Program-made: the position numbers and the translations under genes
Shown here: positions 6,395-14,368 of the stretch, in pieces
How the letters are laid out: each line of letters begins with the position of its first letter
How positions within the stretch are numbered: the first letter of the stretch is position 1
Notes under the pieces: generated by a model
The model's input: the letters and a program-made list of their open reading frames with translations, nothing else
What the model was told of the DNA's origin: nothing
Databases searched by the model: none
Assembly (NCBI GenBank): GCA_937901805.1
Contig: CALDJI010000170.1
Span: 1 to 29,293, forward strand
Direction of reading: 5' to 3'
Length of the DNA: 29,293 nucleotides
Origin: an uncultured Clostridia bacterium
Lineage (GTDB): Bacteria; Bacillota; Clostridia; Oscillospirales; Ruminococcaceae

Positions 6395-7156
6395 TTATTT
6401 TTTGATTTCCAGTTTGTCAAACTCGTTGATAAAGTCGCAGATGTAATCTGCTGTTGCGGCAAGCATTTCCCTGCCCCATTCCACCGTAGCAGTTTTGGCG
6501 TCATCATTGCCAAACCACCCGCTTTTGGAAATATTTTGGAAAGTTCGCGGGATCAATACGCTGATTCCCTTGTATTTTACCCCGGTCATTCCATCACAGG
6601 GCATGGTATCGGAGAGATCCCCGGGGACAAGCGGCATATAATCCTCCATATGGACATAATCGGGATTGATTGCCATCATGGCGGCAGTTTCCTCTCCGGC
6701 CCCGTGTCCTCCTTTCCACGCGGGATTGAGTTCACCGGCAATGGTCCACCAGTTGACCATTGCGGAAATGGCGCCTTTGGCGTTGAGTTCCACTCCGATG
6801 TTTTGAAGAACCGGGTTGTTTCCTCCATGCCCGTTTAAAAAGATGAACTTGCGCACGCCGTATCCGTAGAGCTGCCAGACAATTTTGGAAACAATCATAT
6901 GCAGGCCGTCATATCCAATCGTCAGGGTACCCGGGAAGCCGACATGCTGATCCGCGACGCCGTAGGGAATGCCGGGGACAAGGATAGCCTCGCACTTTTT
7001 GTCAATCGCCTTGGCGATTTCGCAGGGAACCAGGAAATCTGTCCCGAGCGCGAGATGGGAGCCATGGTTTTCCGTGCTCCCAATCGGGATAACGGCGATG
7101 TCCTTTTTGCTGAAATATTCCTGTGCTTTTTTCCAGGAAATCGAATCCAATCTCAT
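6395..7156 (-). CDS. creatininase-family amidohydrolase
   Basis: A 253-residue cytosolic metalloenzyme of the creatininase/MftE superfamily, whose members hydrolyse cyclic amides, formamides or peptide bonds. The family signature is complete: VIPIGSTENHGSHLALGTD (residues 22-40, with Glu29, His31 and Asp40 as likely metal ligands), FLNGHGGN (106-113, His110) and GGHGAGEETAAM (149-160, Glu155/156). A GGAGG 9 bases before the ATG supports the start. It is the last gene of an operon with isoaspartyl dipeptidase and a small membrane protein, which favours a peptide or cyclic-amide substrate over creatinine. The true substrate cannot be read from the sequence. Confidence 0.9.
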   Translation of the reverse strand: MRLDSISWKKAQEYFSKKDIAVIPIGSTENHGSHLALGTDFLVPCEIAKAIDKKCEAILVPGIPYGVADQHVGFPGTLTIGYDGLHMIVSKIVWQLYGYGVRKFIFLNGHGGNNPVLQNIGVELNAKGAISAMVNWWTIAGELNPAWKGGHGAGEETAAMMAINPDYVHMEDYMPLVPGDLSDTMPCDGMTGVKYKGISVLIPRTFQNISKSGWFGNDDAKTATVEWGREMLAATADYICDFINEFDKLEIKK

Positions 7157-7179
7157 GGGAAATCCCTCCTAAGGTGTTA

Positions 7180-7419
7180 TTATTGTTTTTTCAGAAATCC
7201 AGTAACAATTTCAATTGCTGAAAGAAGAAGCCCGATCACGAGTAGCAGTAGGCTGGCGCTGAAAGGGAATACCAGATCCCCTTCCATAACGGCCGTCCAG
7301 AATCTTCCCGGAGGGGTAGACCATCCGCTGAGAAGGGTCAGGGCGGCGCAGATGGAAAAGGCGGCTATCCCGATGGCGCCGGTTAAGGTCAGGCAGCATC
7401 CAATCAAGGCTCTTTTCAT
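7180..7419 (-). CDS. small two-span membrane protein, unknown
   Basis: A 79-residue protein with two hydrophobic segments, about residues 3-30 (starting RALIGCCLTLTGAIGIAAF) and 50-70 (FPFSASLLLLVIGLLLSAIE), separated by a short polar loop with GWSTPPGRFW. AAGGAG stands 9 bases before the ATG. It sits 17 bases after iadA and 23 bases before the creatininase gene, so it is clearly in the operon. It could be a small transporter component or membrane anchor; I recognise no family. Confidence 0.75.
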   Translation of the reverse strand: MKRALIGCCLTLTGAIGIAAFSICAALTLLSGWSTPPGRFWTAVMEGDLVFPFSASLLLLVIGLLLSAIEIVTGFLKKQ

Positions 7420-7436
7420 TTGTTTTCTCCTTTTTG

Positions 7437-8567
7437 CTATTTCCCGTAATAGCCGTGAGCCAGGATCTCTTTGTCCCGCATCATCAGACGGCCTTTGGCA
7501 AACAGGGTATCAAACTGCATGGAATCATCAAGCAGGATTAGATCGGCGTCGCTGTCCGGGGAAAGGCAGCCCTTTTTCGGATAGATTTCCAGAGCGGATG
7601 CGATGTTTTGGGTGACCAGGCGCAGGGCGTTTTCCAGTGGTACCCCATTGTGCAGGACAAGTTCCCGGATACAGGAAAACAGCGAGGTCATTTTGGCAAC
7701 CGTAATCCCGATGACTTCATTTTTTTCATTCCACTGGGGCATGCTGCCGTTGGAATCCGAACTCAGTGTGACCCGATCCAGCGGTACCTTCGGCAGGGTT
7801 TCGGCAATCAGTTTTGCCACGCTGACAGGGTCGGTACTGGTAAAGTCGATGTATCCGCCCATATTGGCAAACCGGATACCGTCTTCCAGGACGTTCTGGA
7901 TGTGAGTCGGGCGGAAGTGCTTGATGGGGATGTCGCTTTCTTCCAGGATTCTGAAAACATCGGACAAGCCTTTTTTTCCATGCCCGGTATGCATGTGGAC
8001 CTCTCCGACTTTCCCCCCGATCAGGCTTGCCAGGCGGACCTGGGTGGCAAGCCTGGACAGTTCCTGTGCGCTGATATTGGAAGAACGGTGATCGGTAATG
8101 GCGATTTTCACGCCGATTACCTCATTGATAAAGATGATGTCATCGTCCACCGCCCCTGTCAGGGTTGGGGAGGGGTATTCATAGGCTCCAGTCAGGCAGT
8201 AAGCAGTCACGCCCTCTGAATTAAGCGCTTTGGTTTTGGCAACAAGATTTGACACACTGCGGGTCATGGAATCCGTTCCAAGCAATCCAACCAGGGTGGT
8301 GACTCCGCTTTCGATACAGTCGGTCAGGGTTAATTCCGGCGCGCGGCTTTTAAAACTGGATTCTCCGCCTCCTCCAGTGATGTGGACATGTTGGTCAATC
8401 AGACCGGGGATTGCCTTTTTTCCCTGCGCATCGATCATCACAAGCCCATCAAAGGAAAAATCAATGTGATCGGCAATTTGGATGATTTTGTCGTTGCATA
8501 AAAGAATGTCCCGTATTCCCAGGTGCTCCGGCGCATAGACGTCTGCGTTTTGGATGAGATAGAACAA
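7437..8567 (-). CDS. iadA: isoaspartyl dipeptidase (beta-aspartyl-peptidase)
   Basis: A 376-residue amidohydrolase-superfamily enzyme that hydrolyses beta-aspartyl dipeptides from damaged proteins or aspartyl polymers. Metal-centre residues line up with E. coli IadA: His60 and His62 in GLIDQHVHITGGGGE, the bridging carboxylated Lys154 in GVKIAITDHRSS, His191, His222 in PTHIQN and Asp271 in LSSDSNGS. Length agrees with the family. The start is TTG at 8567 with AAGGAGG placed 7 bases before; no ATG is available nearby. It is the first gene of the minus-strand trio with a membrane peptide and a creatininase-family enzyme, suggesting a small catabolic unit for unusual peptide or imide bonds. Confidence 0.93.
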   Translation of the reverse strand: MFYLIQNADVYAPEHLGIRDILLCNDKIIQIADHIDFSFDGLVMIDAQGKKAIPGLIDQHVHITGGGGESSFKSRAPELTLTDCIESGVTTLVGLLGTDSMTRSVSNLVAKTKALNSEGVTAYCLTGAYEYPSPTLTGAVDDDIIFINEVIGVKIAITDHRSSNISAQELSRLATQVRLASLIGGKVGEVHMHTGHGKKGLSDVFRILEESDIPIKHFRPTHIQNVLEDGIRFANMGGYIDFTSTDPVSVAKLIAETLPKVPLDRVTLSSDSNGSMPQWNEKNEVIGITVAKMTSLFSCIRELVLHNGVPLENALRLVTQNIASALEIYPKKGCLSPDSDADLILLDDSMQFDTLFAKGRLMMRDKEILAHGYYGK

Positions 8568-8633
8568 AGTAGCCCCTCCTTAGTCAAATGGGGAGTTTCT
8601 CCCTTTTTCGTTTGTTCATTTATTAGAAAAGAC

Positions 8634-8649
8634 CTGAACTTCCGTTCAG
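8634..8649. promoter_or_regulatory. 16-bp inverted repeat upstream of iadA
   Basis: CTGAACTTCCGTTCAG has perfect 6-bp arms and lies about 70 bases before the iadA start, where an operator would be expected. I find no convincing -35/-10 pair with normal spacing around it. Confidence 0.35.
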
Positions 8650-8717
8650 TAAAGCCTGTTTTTCGCTGATATGTTCTGTTTTTCCCCCCACACCCTTTCA
8701 GTGATTGCATGAATATT

Positions 8718-9512
8718 TTATGCTGCCGGTTTGAAATCCACCGTGATCAACTCCAGGAGAGCCGTCGTGATCTCATCGAAATCAATCTCGGAATACTCCG
8801 CCACACCACCCTGATAGCTGAGATCCATGCAGAAATAGGTAGTCCCATAGGCATGGTCGTAAGCGCCGGCATTGATGCAGATCAAGACGCTGGCAAAGCC
8901 GCTGTCATACTTCTCTGTGCCCGGACGGATTACAAAGCCGGCTGCACCGTCCACCGTGATCTCTGTGACCGTCCAGCCCTCGTGGGCCTTGGTCAGTCCT
9001 TACAGCGTATAGGGTTCGTTATTGGATGTGACGTCAGCGGACAATACATGCTTCGTCGCAGGCCGCGTTGCGGGCAGGGTGCCGTCTGCCTCTGCAAACA
9101 GGTATTGCTTTTGGTTGTCCTGAAAATACTCCTTGACCATCAGATCATCTTCGTTGAAATCCGTTTTGCCCTCGGAGTGCAGTTCCAAAGTTTTTTCAAC
9201 ATACAGCTGAGATGGAAACCGAACCTCTCCACATTTAAAATCTATGTTCTTTTTATCGATGATGGCCGACTGGTACAAGGGAACCGCAGTCGCGTCGCTG
9301 ATGCTGTCCATGGTAATATGCTCCGGAGCATTTTCATCAAGTTCCAGATCTGTCGGATCGTCTTCAGCGGAGGCATCCGAGGAGGCTATAGAATTCACAA
9401 TAGAGGCTCCGTCATCATCTTTGGAAACCGCGCTTTGCGGCTCAGCGCTGCCGCACCCTGCAGACATGAGCATCACCGTAACGGATAAGCCGATTAAGAA
9501 CCATTTTTTCAT
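8718..9512 (-). pseudogene. secreted lipoprotein, split by an in-frame TAA
   Basis: The product begins MKKWFLIGLSVTVMLMSAGC, a lipoprotein signal with lipobox SAGC, followed by an acidic Ser/Asp-rich linker and a folded domain. At codon 171 an in-frame TAA (9000-9002) follows NNEPYTL. The same frame continues without another stop for 93 codons (GLTKAHEGWTVTEITVDG, then GAYDHAYGTTYFCMDLS) to TAA at 8718-8720. The protein-like quality of both sides shows one gene of about 264 codons with a nonsense change; GAA, AAA or CAA to TAA would each do. No family recognised. The upstream part still encodes a complete lipoprotein N-terminus, so a shortened protein could be made. The start region carries an unusual AAATG repeat, described separately. 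Confidence 0.78.
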
Positions 9513-9537
9513 TTCATTTCATTTCATTTCCTCCACC
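9511..9537 (-). repeat. (AAATG)4 pentamer repeat between Shine-Dalgarno and start
   Basis: Read on the minus strand, GGTGGAGG (9530-9537) is followed by four tandem GAAAT/AAATG units and then the lipoprotein frame. Each unit contains an ATG, but the first three give only ATG AAA TGA. Only the fourth ATG (9512) opens the gene, 17 bases from GGAGG; the second ATG has the ideal 7-base spacing. Change in repeat number would alter spacing. Confidence 0.8.
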
Positions 9538-9665
9538 TATTCTTTTCTTTGCGATGGGATCTCCTTGTACGGCAGGAGGATCATTTTATTGGAATGATCC
9601 GGCGCAAGAGAAGGAAACTGCATAGCACTCCCTGAAACCCAAATCGCAGTTTGGCATTCAACATC

Positions 9666-9694
9666 ATTATAGCAGTTTACTTTGATAAAATCCA
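9666..9694 (-). promoter_or_regulatory. probable promoter of the lipoprotein gene
   Basis: On the minus strand TATAAT (9666-9671) is preceded by a 17-base spacer and the weak -35 TGGATT (9689-9694). The leader before the start at 9512 would be about 145 bases. Confidence 0.5.
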
Positions 9695-9719
9695 CCCTCA
9701 ATTCCAGGCTGGTGATGCG

Positions 9720-10266
9720 TTACGGCCTTGATTGGACAGAGTGGTAGTGGCCGCTTGTCTTCGCGGTTTTATTTGGAGCTGTTCTGATTAAGGTGCAGAT
9801 TTTATATCCCTGCAAGATACGGAAAACACTGTCTCCGTACCCAATGTCCGTTGTGCAAAGGAGCATTTCCTGTTCGCTCCTTCGGAGGAGTGCGTAAACA
9901 GCAATTTTGTATCTCTTCATGTAACACACTGAACACCGTTTCATGAATAAACATAACATTATGCAGGATGGTTATCGGCGGCGTTTACAGAATAAAAATA
10001 CGCATTTTTACTCTCAGTTCTTTGTATGAAATCCATCCCATCTACCATATCTGTTAAAAGTGGTTTTTCTAAACAGAGTGTTTTTCTTTGTTCCCCCGTG
10101 GAAAAGACCACATTCCAGTGACTGGATTGATCAACTGCTGGAATGTGGTCCGATTGATTTTTGAGTGCACCCGCGCACTGGTTTTCTATCCATTCTTTGT
10201 ACAGGGCTTTTGTTCCCTCAAATACTCCCTGAAAATTGTTTTCAGGAGGTTGTCGGTTCAGAACGG
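9720..10266. other. gene-poor stretch with degenerate open frames
   Basis: Two overlapping minus-strand frames are open here. One covers 9959-10266 and beyond and ends in YSVNAADNHPA. The other covers 9720-9959 and includes MKRYKIAVYALLRRSEQEML and YGDSVFRILQGYK. Neither has a ribosome-binding site or a start outside the neighbouring gene, and neither resembles a family I know. The larger one is crossed by a long inverted repeat. The best reading is the remains of one or two genes. Confidence 0.4.
10106..10150 (-). terminator. long hairpin, possible minus-strand terminator
   Basis: GACCACATTCCAG (10106-10118) and CTGGAATGTGGTC (10138-10150) are perfect 13-bp arms around a 19-base loop. On the minus strand TTTTCC follows, so it may end the transcript of the 10267-12041 genes, about 115 bases after the last stop. 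The T-run is short and the loop large, so another role is possible. Confidence 0.45.
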
Positions 10267-10875
10267 TTATTTGTATTCGACTAGTTTTCGGTAGCTGTCT
10301 CCCATTTGCAGATAGACGGTGTCCCAATGCAGCCAATCTGTATAAAGGGGGCTCCCTTCCACGCCTTCGATATTGGTCTGAAACTCCTCATGAGGCAGAT
10401 ACCAGTCGCTGATTACGCTTTGGATTTCCCCAGCAGGCCGATCCCGTGCAGTGGCGGGCAGTTTTTCCAGAGTGCCGTCACTCATATAGAGCTTTCCGTG
10501 ATAGAACAACTGCCCGATTGTTCTCGTCAGATGAAAGCGGTGATATCCCATCGATCCGTCCCCGCCCTGAAATAGGTCGGACAGGGTGATGAGAAAAGTA
10601 TCCTCCTCTTCCTGCTGGAGATAGGCGGCGGCAATTTCGCTGCCAAGGCTGGAGGTGATTTCGTTTGGATCAACGGGCTGTGCGGAGCTGGAGGGCTCCC
10701 GGGAACTTCCGACATAAAGATACCGCTGATGTCGGTAAACCAGGTGGGGAATTGGCAGATTCCCTATCATACACCCTTTTTGGAAAAGAAAAACCAGAGC
10801 TAAGAGGAGCAATAGAAAAATGACATAGAGTATGGGGATTGCAATTCTTTTTTTAAAAATAATCCCTCCGTTCAA
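10267..10875 (-). CDS. membrane-anchored extracellular protein with unclear start codon
   Basis: The frame encodes a short basic N-terminus, one strong membrane segment (IAIPILYVIFLLLLLALVFL), then about 170 extracellular residues including DTFLITLSDLFQGGDGSMGY, GKLYMSDGTLEKLPA and EGSPLYTDWLHWDTVYLQMG. No family recognised. It follows the peptidase gene by 8 bases if the TTG at 10875 is used, but that codon lacks a Shine-Dalgarno. The only good one, GGAGGG (10864-10869), lies inside the frame, 4 bases before ATT at 10860. An original ATG there, giving MFKKRIAIPILYV, would be a normal start, so the start codon may be lost. Coupling to the secreted peptidase suggests a shared envelope role. 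Confidence 0.55.
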   Translation of the reverse strand: MNGGIIFKKRIAIPILYVIFLLLLLALVFLFQKGCMIGNLPIPHLVYRHQRYLYVGSSREPSSSAQPVDPNEITSSLGSEIAAAYLQQEEEDTFLITLSDLFQGGDGSMGYHRFHLTRTIGQLFYHGKLYMSDGTLEKLPATARDRPAGEIQSVISDWYLPHEEFQTNIEGVEGSPLYTDWLHWDTVYLQMGDSYRKLVEYK

Positions 10876-10883
10876 AAATGAAA

Positions 10884-12041
10884 TTAGCCCCGAATAGAAA
10901 CCGCTTGTCCTGCAAAGCCATCTAAACAAGTAGGTCTGAACTTCAGATAGGTTGCATAGGATTCCCATCCTGTAAAAACCTTTAAATATTTAGCTCCATT
11001 TGTGTAATGATGATATCCTATTGCAACTACATAATGGCCAATATAATCTCCGCTGTAAGTGCCGTTTACAAAAATTGATATGGGCTTATTTGCATTGATA
11101 TCTCTTGTATAATCACTCCAATAGTTTCTTAAATAGGTATTTACAGAAGAAATGAAACCTTGTTCAGTACAGTAAGTATTTAATGCAGGAGACATTCTGG
11201 AAAATAAAGTACCGTTCTTTTTATCGTAGCCGCATAGAACGGACAGCCGGCGATAGGTGTTTTCTACACTCCCGTTTCGATATAATGAGATTCCCATCGC
11301 GCTTTGCCCGTTTAGATTGGAAGTTGCGTAAAGGCGGATAATATTGGTAAGCGCGGTCGGCCCGCAGTTCATATTTTCTCTAGCATTACCTGCGGTTCCG
11401 CCTCCGTCTTTTGCCGGCATATCTTCCATTCTTAATGGGATGGTAGTTGCAGAGATGGAAGAACTTTCTGCAATAGTACCTTCATTCGGAAATGGCACCC
11501 ATGCGTCATAAAAATCTACAGATGCACGAGTTTGAGGAAGATTCCATGTAAGATAGTCGTTTGGTGAACAGGGACCTGTTGCCTGATCAAAAAGAATTTC
11601 CTTTTCATTGCGGTGCAGCTTTACGGCAAAAGAGAGAAAATCATGGGTATAAAGTTTTGGTTCTTCTAGAGAAGAAACAGAAAATTCCTCGGATTGGTTT
11701 TTAATGGTTACTAGTTCAGAATAGGGATCCTGACCTTCCAAGGCAAACCGGATGATAGGATGTTCCTGCTCTGTGTTACTTAAAACAATATATCAGGCAG
11801 GATTACCATTTTGCAGAAAAGAAATCATGTATCCCTCCAACTGGGTTTCAGATACATAAACGGGGATAATACTGGAAACTTCGGCGTTTCCATCATAATG
11901 GGAATTAATCCAGTTTTGAGAAATGGAATCAAGCGTATCACTTTCAGAAGGAGGATCTGCGGTGGCAGAACTGCCGGTAAACAAGCCGGAAAATAAAATG
12001 GTCAGGGTTAGGAAAAATGAGAAAATTCGCTGTTTTTTCAT
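10884..12041 (-). pseudogene. secreted C39-like (papain-fold) cysteine peptidase, split by an in-frame TGA
   Basis: From ATG 12041 (AAAGGA upstream) the product has a signal peptide (MKKQRIFSFFLTLTILFSGL), then a propeptide-like part ending QNGNPA, where TGA at 11793-11795 (codon 83) interrupts it. The same frame continues with YIVLSNTEQEHPIIRFALEG, the typical edge of a C10/C39-type prodomain where a Gly (GGA) would precede YIV. The mature domain has Cys226 in NMNCGPTALTNI and His336 in GDYIGHYVVAIGY, the expected catalytic pair, and ends GQAVSIRG. Repaired length is 385 residues. The enzyme would act outside the cell; the substrate is unknown. As written, no catalytic protein can be made without readthrough. 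A downstream membrane-anchored gene follows closely. Confidence 0.8.
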
Positions 12042-12128
12042 GTGGATTTTTCCTTTCATATTTGAGTGAAAATATTCCATTTTTCCACATAAGAACCACT
12101 CCCTTTCCGTTCTTTACTTTCTGTCTTA

Positions 12129-12157
12129 ATGATAGCATATTTCACTATTTTCATCAA
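12129..12157 (-). promoter_or_regulatory. promoter of the secreted peptidase gene
   Basis: Minus-strand TTGATG (12152-12157), a 17-base spacer and TATCAT (12129-12134), in an AT-rich stretch about 90 bases before the ATG at 12041. Confidence 0.65.
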
Positions 12158-12293
12158 GAAATAAATATATTTTTATACATGTTTTCAGAACAGCGAAAAT
12201 GGGCTTTCTGGGAAAAATCAGACAGGCTGGGGAATGGAAAATCCGGAGTTTTGAGCATTTCTCCGAAACTTTTTCAATATCCTATGGATAGAA

Positions 12294-12322
12294 TTGCATG
12301 CGTGCAAGGGTTGTGTTAAAAT
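12294..12322 (+). promoter_or_regulatory. promoter of the ddl-murI-ywiB-argS operon
   Basis: TTGCAT (12294-12299), a 17-base spacer and TAAAAT (12317-12322). The leader to the ddl ATG at 12445 is about 115 bases. It faces the divergent peptidase promoter, 137 bases away. Confidence 0.6.
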
Positions 12323-12444
12323 AACGGGAAGACAGCTTGATCAATGATAGGGAAAAGGCATTCTTTTTTTCCACAGTTGGCTGGGATTTGAAAAGAATAT
12401 CCGGAAAAACCGATAATGATATCCAATTTTGGGAGGCGCTGACC

Positions 12445-13509
12445 ATGAGTAAAATCAAAGTCGCCGTTTTGTTCGGCGGAGTATCCAGTGAGCATGAGGT
12501 ATCCAGGCGTTCATGCTGCCTGGTGCTTGACCATATTGATCGGGAAAAATATGAAGTTTATCCCATCGGCATTACCAAGGCGGGGGACTTTTTCTATTAT
12601 CAGGGGGATTCTGCGGCAATCCCGGGCGGAGAGTGGGAATCCGACGAGCGCAACCGCCCGGTTTTGTTTTCTTTAAATGGGAAGAAAGGGTTTTCCATTT
12701 TGGAAAAAGACGGCGCTGTGTCTTCTCTGGACATTGACGTGGTATTCCCTGTGCTGCACGGAAAAAACGGGGAAGACGGCACCCTGCAGGGAATGCTGAT
12801 GCTTGCGGGAATTCCCTTCGTCGGTTCGGATGCGCGTGCGTCCGCTTTGACCATGGATAAAATCTATACCCACATTATTCTGGAAAATGCGGGAATCCCG
12901 ATGGCAAAATGGGACTTTGTCAAAGCGCGGGATTTGGAGATGTTTGACGAAATGGAAGCGCGCCTGTCCCAAAAGCTCGGCTACCCGATGTTTGTCAAAC
13001 CCGCCAATGCAGGCTCTTCGGTCGGCGTCACAAAGGCGACAGACAAACAATCGCTCAAACGGGGGATTCTAGTCGCTTTGAAAGAGGACGACAAGGTCCT
13101 GATTGAAGAGGCGATTGATGGAATTGAAATTGAATGTGCGGCGCTCGGCACGACGGATGACGCCTTCATCTCCTGCGTGGGAGAAATTGAATCTGCCAAT
13201 GAATTTTATGACTATGAGGCGAAATATCTCAATGAAGCTTCCAAAGTCCATATTCCGGCCCGTATCAGCGAGGTAACGGCGCAGACGGCCCGCGCCTATG
13301 CAAAGCGTGCGTTCAGCGCACTGGGCTGTTATGGGTTGTCTCGAATCGATTCCTTTGTCACCCGGAAAGAGGGAAGGGTTGTCCTCAATGAGGTCAATAC
13401 GCTTCCCGGTTTTACCAGTATCAGTATGTACCCCATGCTCATCGAGCAGAGCGGGAAAGACAACGCCAAGATGGTGGATATGCTCATCCAGCTCGCGCTT
13501 ACGCGGTAA
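12445..13509 (+). CDS. ddl: D-alanine--D-alanine ligase
   Basis: A 354-residue ATP-grasp enzyme that joins two D-alanines for the peptidoglycan precursor in the cytosol. Seen: N-terminal KVAVLFGGVSSEHEVSRRS, the ATP-grasp stretch YPMFVKPANAGSSVGVTKA, the loop FYDYEAKYLNEASKVHIPAR and the Mg/ATP site RVVLNEVNTLPGFTSISMYP. The tyrosine in the YDYEAKY loop fits an alanine-specific Ddl rather than a D-lactate ligase such as VanA. ATG at 12445 is chosen because GGGAGG stands 8 bases before it and the protein then begins with the family's usual first strand; an in-frame ATG at 12337 has no such site. murI follows after 12 bases. Confidence 0.95.
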   Translation: MSKIKVAVLFGGVSSEHEVSRRSCCLVLDHIDREKYEVYPIGITKAGDFFYYQGDSAAIPGGEWESDERNRPVLFSLNGKKGFSILEKDGAVSSLDIDVVFPVLHGKNGEDGTLQGMLMLAGIPFVGSDARASALTMDKIYTHIILENAGIPMAKWDFVKARDLEMFDEMEARLSQKLGYPMFVKPANAGSSVGVTKATDKQSLKRGILVALKEDDKVLIEEAIDGIEIECAALGTTDDAFISCVGEIESANEFYDYEAKYLNEASKVHIPARISEVTAQTARAYAKRAFSALGCYGLSRIDSFVTRKEGRVVLNEVNTLPGFTSISMYPMLIEQSGKDNAKMVDMLIQLALTR

Positions 13510-13521
13510 GGGGGAGCACAC

Positions 13522-14352
13522 ATGGAAGAAAATCGGAAAAAGCGCCCGATCGGGGTGTTTGATTCCGGCCTGGGGGGATTGACTGCGGTCAAAGAACTGC
13601 AAGGCCTGCTCCCTTCCGAAAATGTCGTCTATTTTGGAGATACGGCCCGCGTCCCATACGGCACACGGGATCGGGAAACCATCCTCCGCTATTCCAAACA
13701 GGATATCCGGTTTCTGCTCGGACAGGACGTCAAACTGATCCTCTGCGCCTGCAATACGGTCAGCTCCGCCCTGCCGGAAGAGTGCCGGGATTCCCTGGGG
13801 ATTCCCTTTGTCGGAGTAGTGGAGCATGCGTCCCGCGCCGCCTCTCTCCAAACAAGGAACGGAAAAATCGGGGTCATTGGGACAAATGCAACCATTGCAA
13901 GCGGCGCCTATGAAAAAGCGCTCCGGGCGATTGACGGGCATTTTCAGGTGTTTTCCCAAGCCTGTCCCCTGTTTGTCCCGCTGGTGGAAAATGGATATTT
14001 CGGAACCGGAAACCAGATTGTCCGCCTAGTGGCGGAGGAATATCTGGAACCGCTTAAACGGACAGGCGTGGATACTTTGATTCTCGGATGCACCCATTAT
14101 CCTCTTCTCCAGGATGTGATTGCCGATATCATGGGAGAAAGGGTCGTCCTGGTGGATTCTGGAAGGGAAGGGGCGCGTTTTGCAAAACAGCTTCTTTCTG
14201 AAAAGGCGCTGCTGAACCCGTTGCAGGCAAAGGGAAGCTGCCGGTTTTACGCAAGCAGTTCCCAGGATTTTGAGGAAAATGCGGGGCGCTTTTTGGGAGA
14301 AAACCTTTCCGGCCAGGTAGAACAGATTGCAATTGATTCTTATGAAGTGTAA
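13522..14352 (+). CDS. murI: glutamate racemase
   Basis: A 276-residue cofactor-independent racemase that supplies D-glutamate for peptidoglycan. Both catalytic cysteines are present: Cys77 in LCACNTVSSA and Cys190 in ILGCTHYPLL, with the substrate-binding GVFDSGLGGL (11-20), YFGDTARVPYG (37-47) and the IGVIGTNATI loop. Length is normal. GGGGGAG lies 6 bases before the ATG. It follows ddl by 12 bases and precedes ywiB by 16, so wall-precursor genes and argS share one transcript. Confidence 0.96.
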   Translation: MEENRKKRPIGVFDSGLGGLTAVKELQGLLPSENVVYFGDTARVPYGTRDRETILRYSKQDIRFLLGQDVKLILCACNTVSSALPEECRDSLGIPFVGVVEHASRAASLQTRNGKIGVIGTNATIASGAYEKALRAIDGHFQVFSQACPLFVPLVENGYFGTGNQIVRLVAEEYLEPLKRTGVDTLILGCTHYPLLQDVIADIMGERVVLVDSGREGARFAKQLLSEKALLNPLQAKGSCRFYASSSQDFEENAGRFLGENLSGQVEQIAIDSYEV

Positions 14353-14368
14353 AACGGAGTGAACTTAT

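Noticed and set aside
10090..10160. Nudix-like fragment in a minus-strand frame (NPVTGMWSFPRGNKEK)
   Set aside because: Too short, no continuing frame and it overlaps the hairpin; the resemblance is probably chance.
8997..11798. Genome-wide stop-codon recoding
   Set aside because: The two interrupting stops differ (TAA and TGA), and both TAA and TGA end intact genes in the window normally.
12337..12444. Extended N-terminus for Ddl from ATG 12337
   Set aside because: No ribosome site there, the extra residues are unlike Ddl, and GGGAGG precedes ATG 12445.
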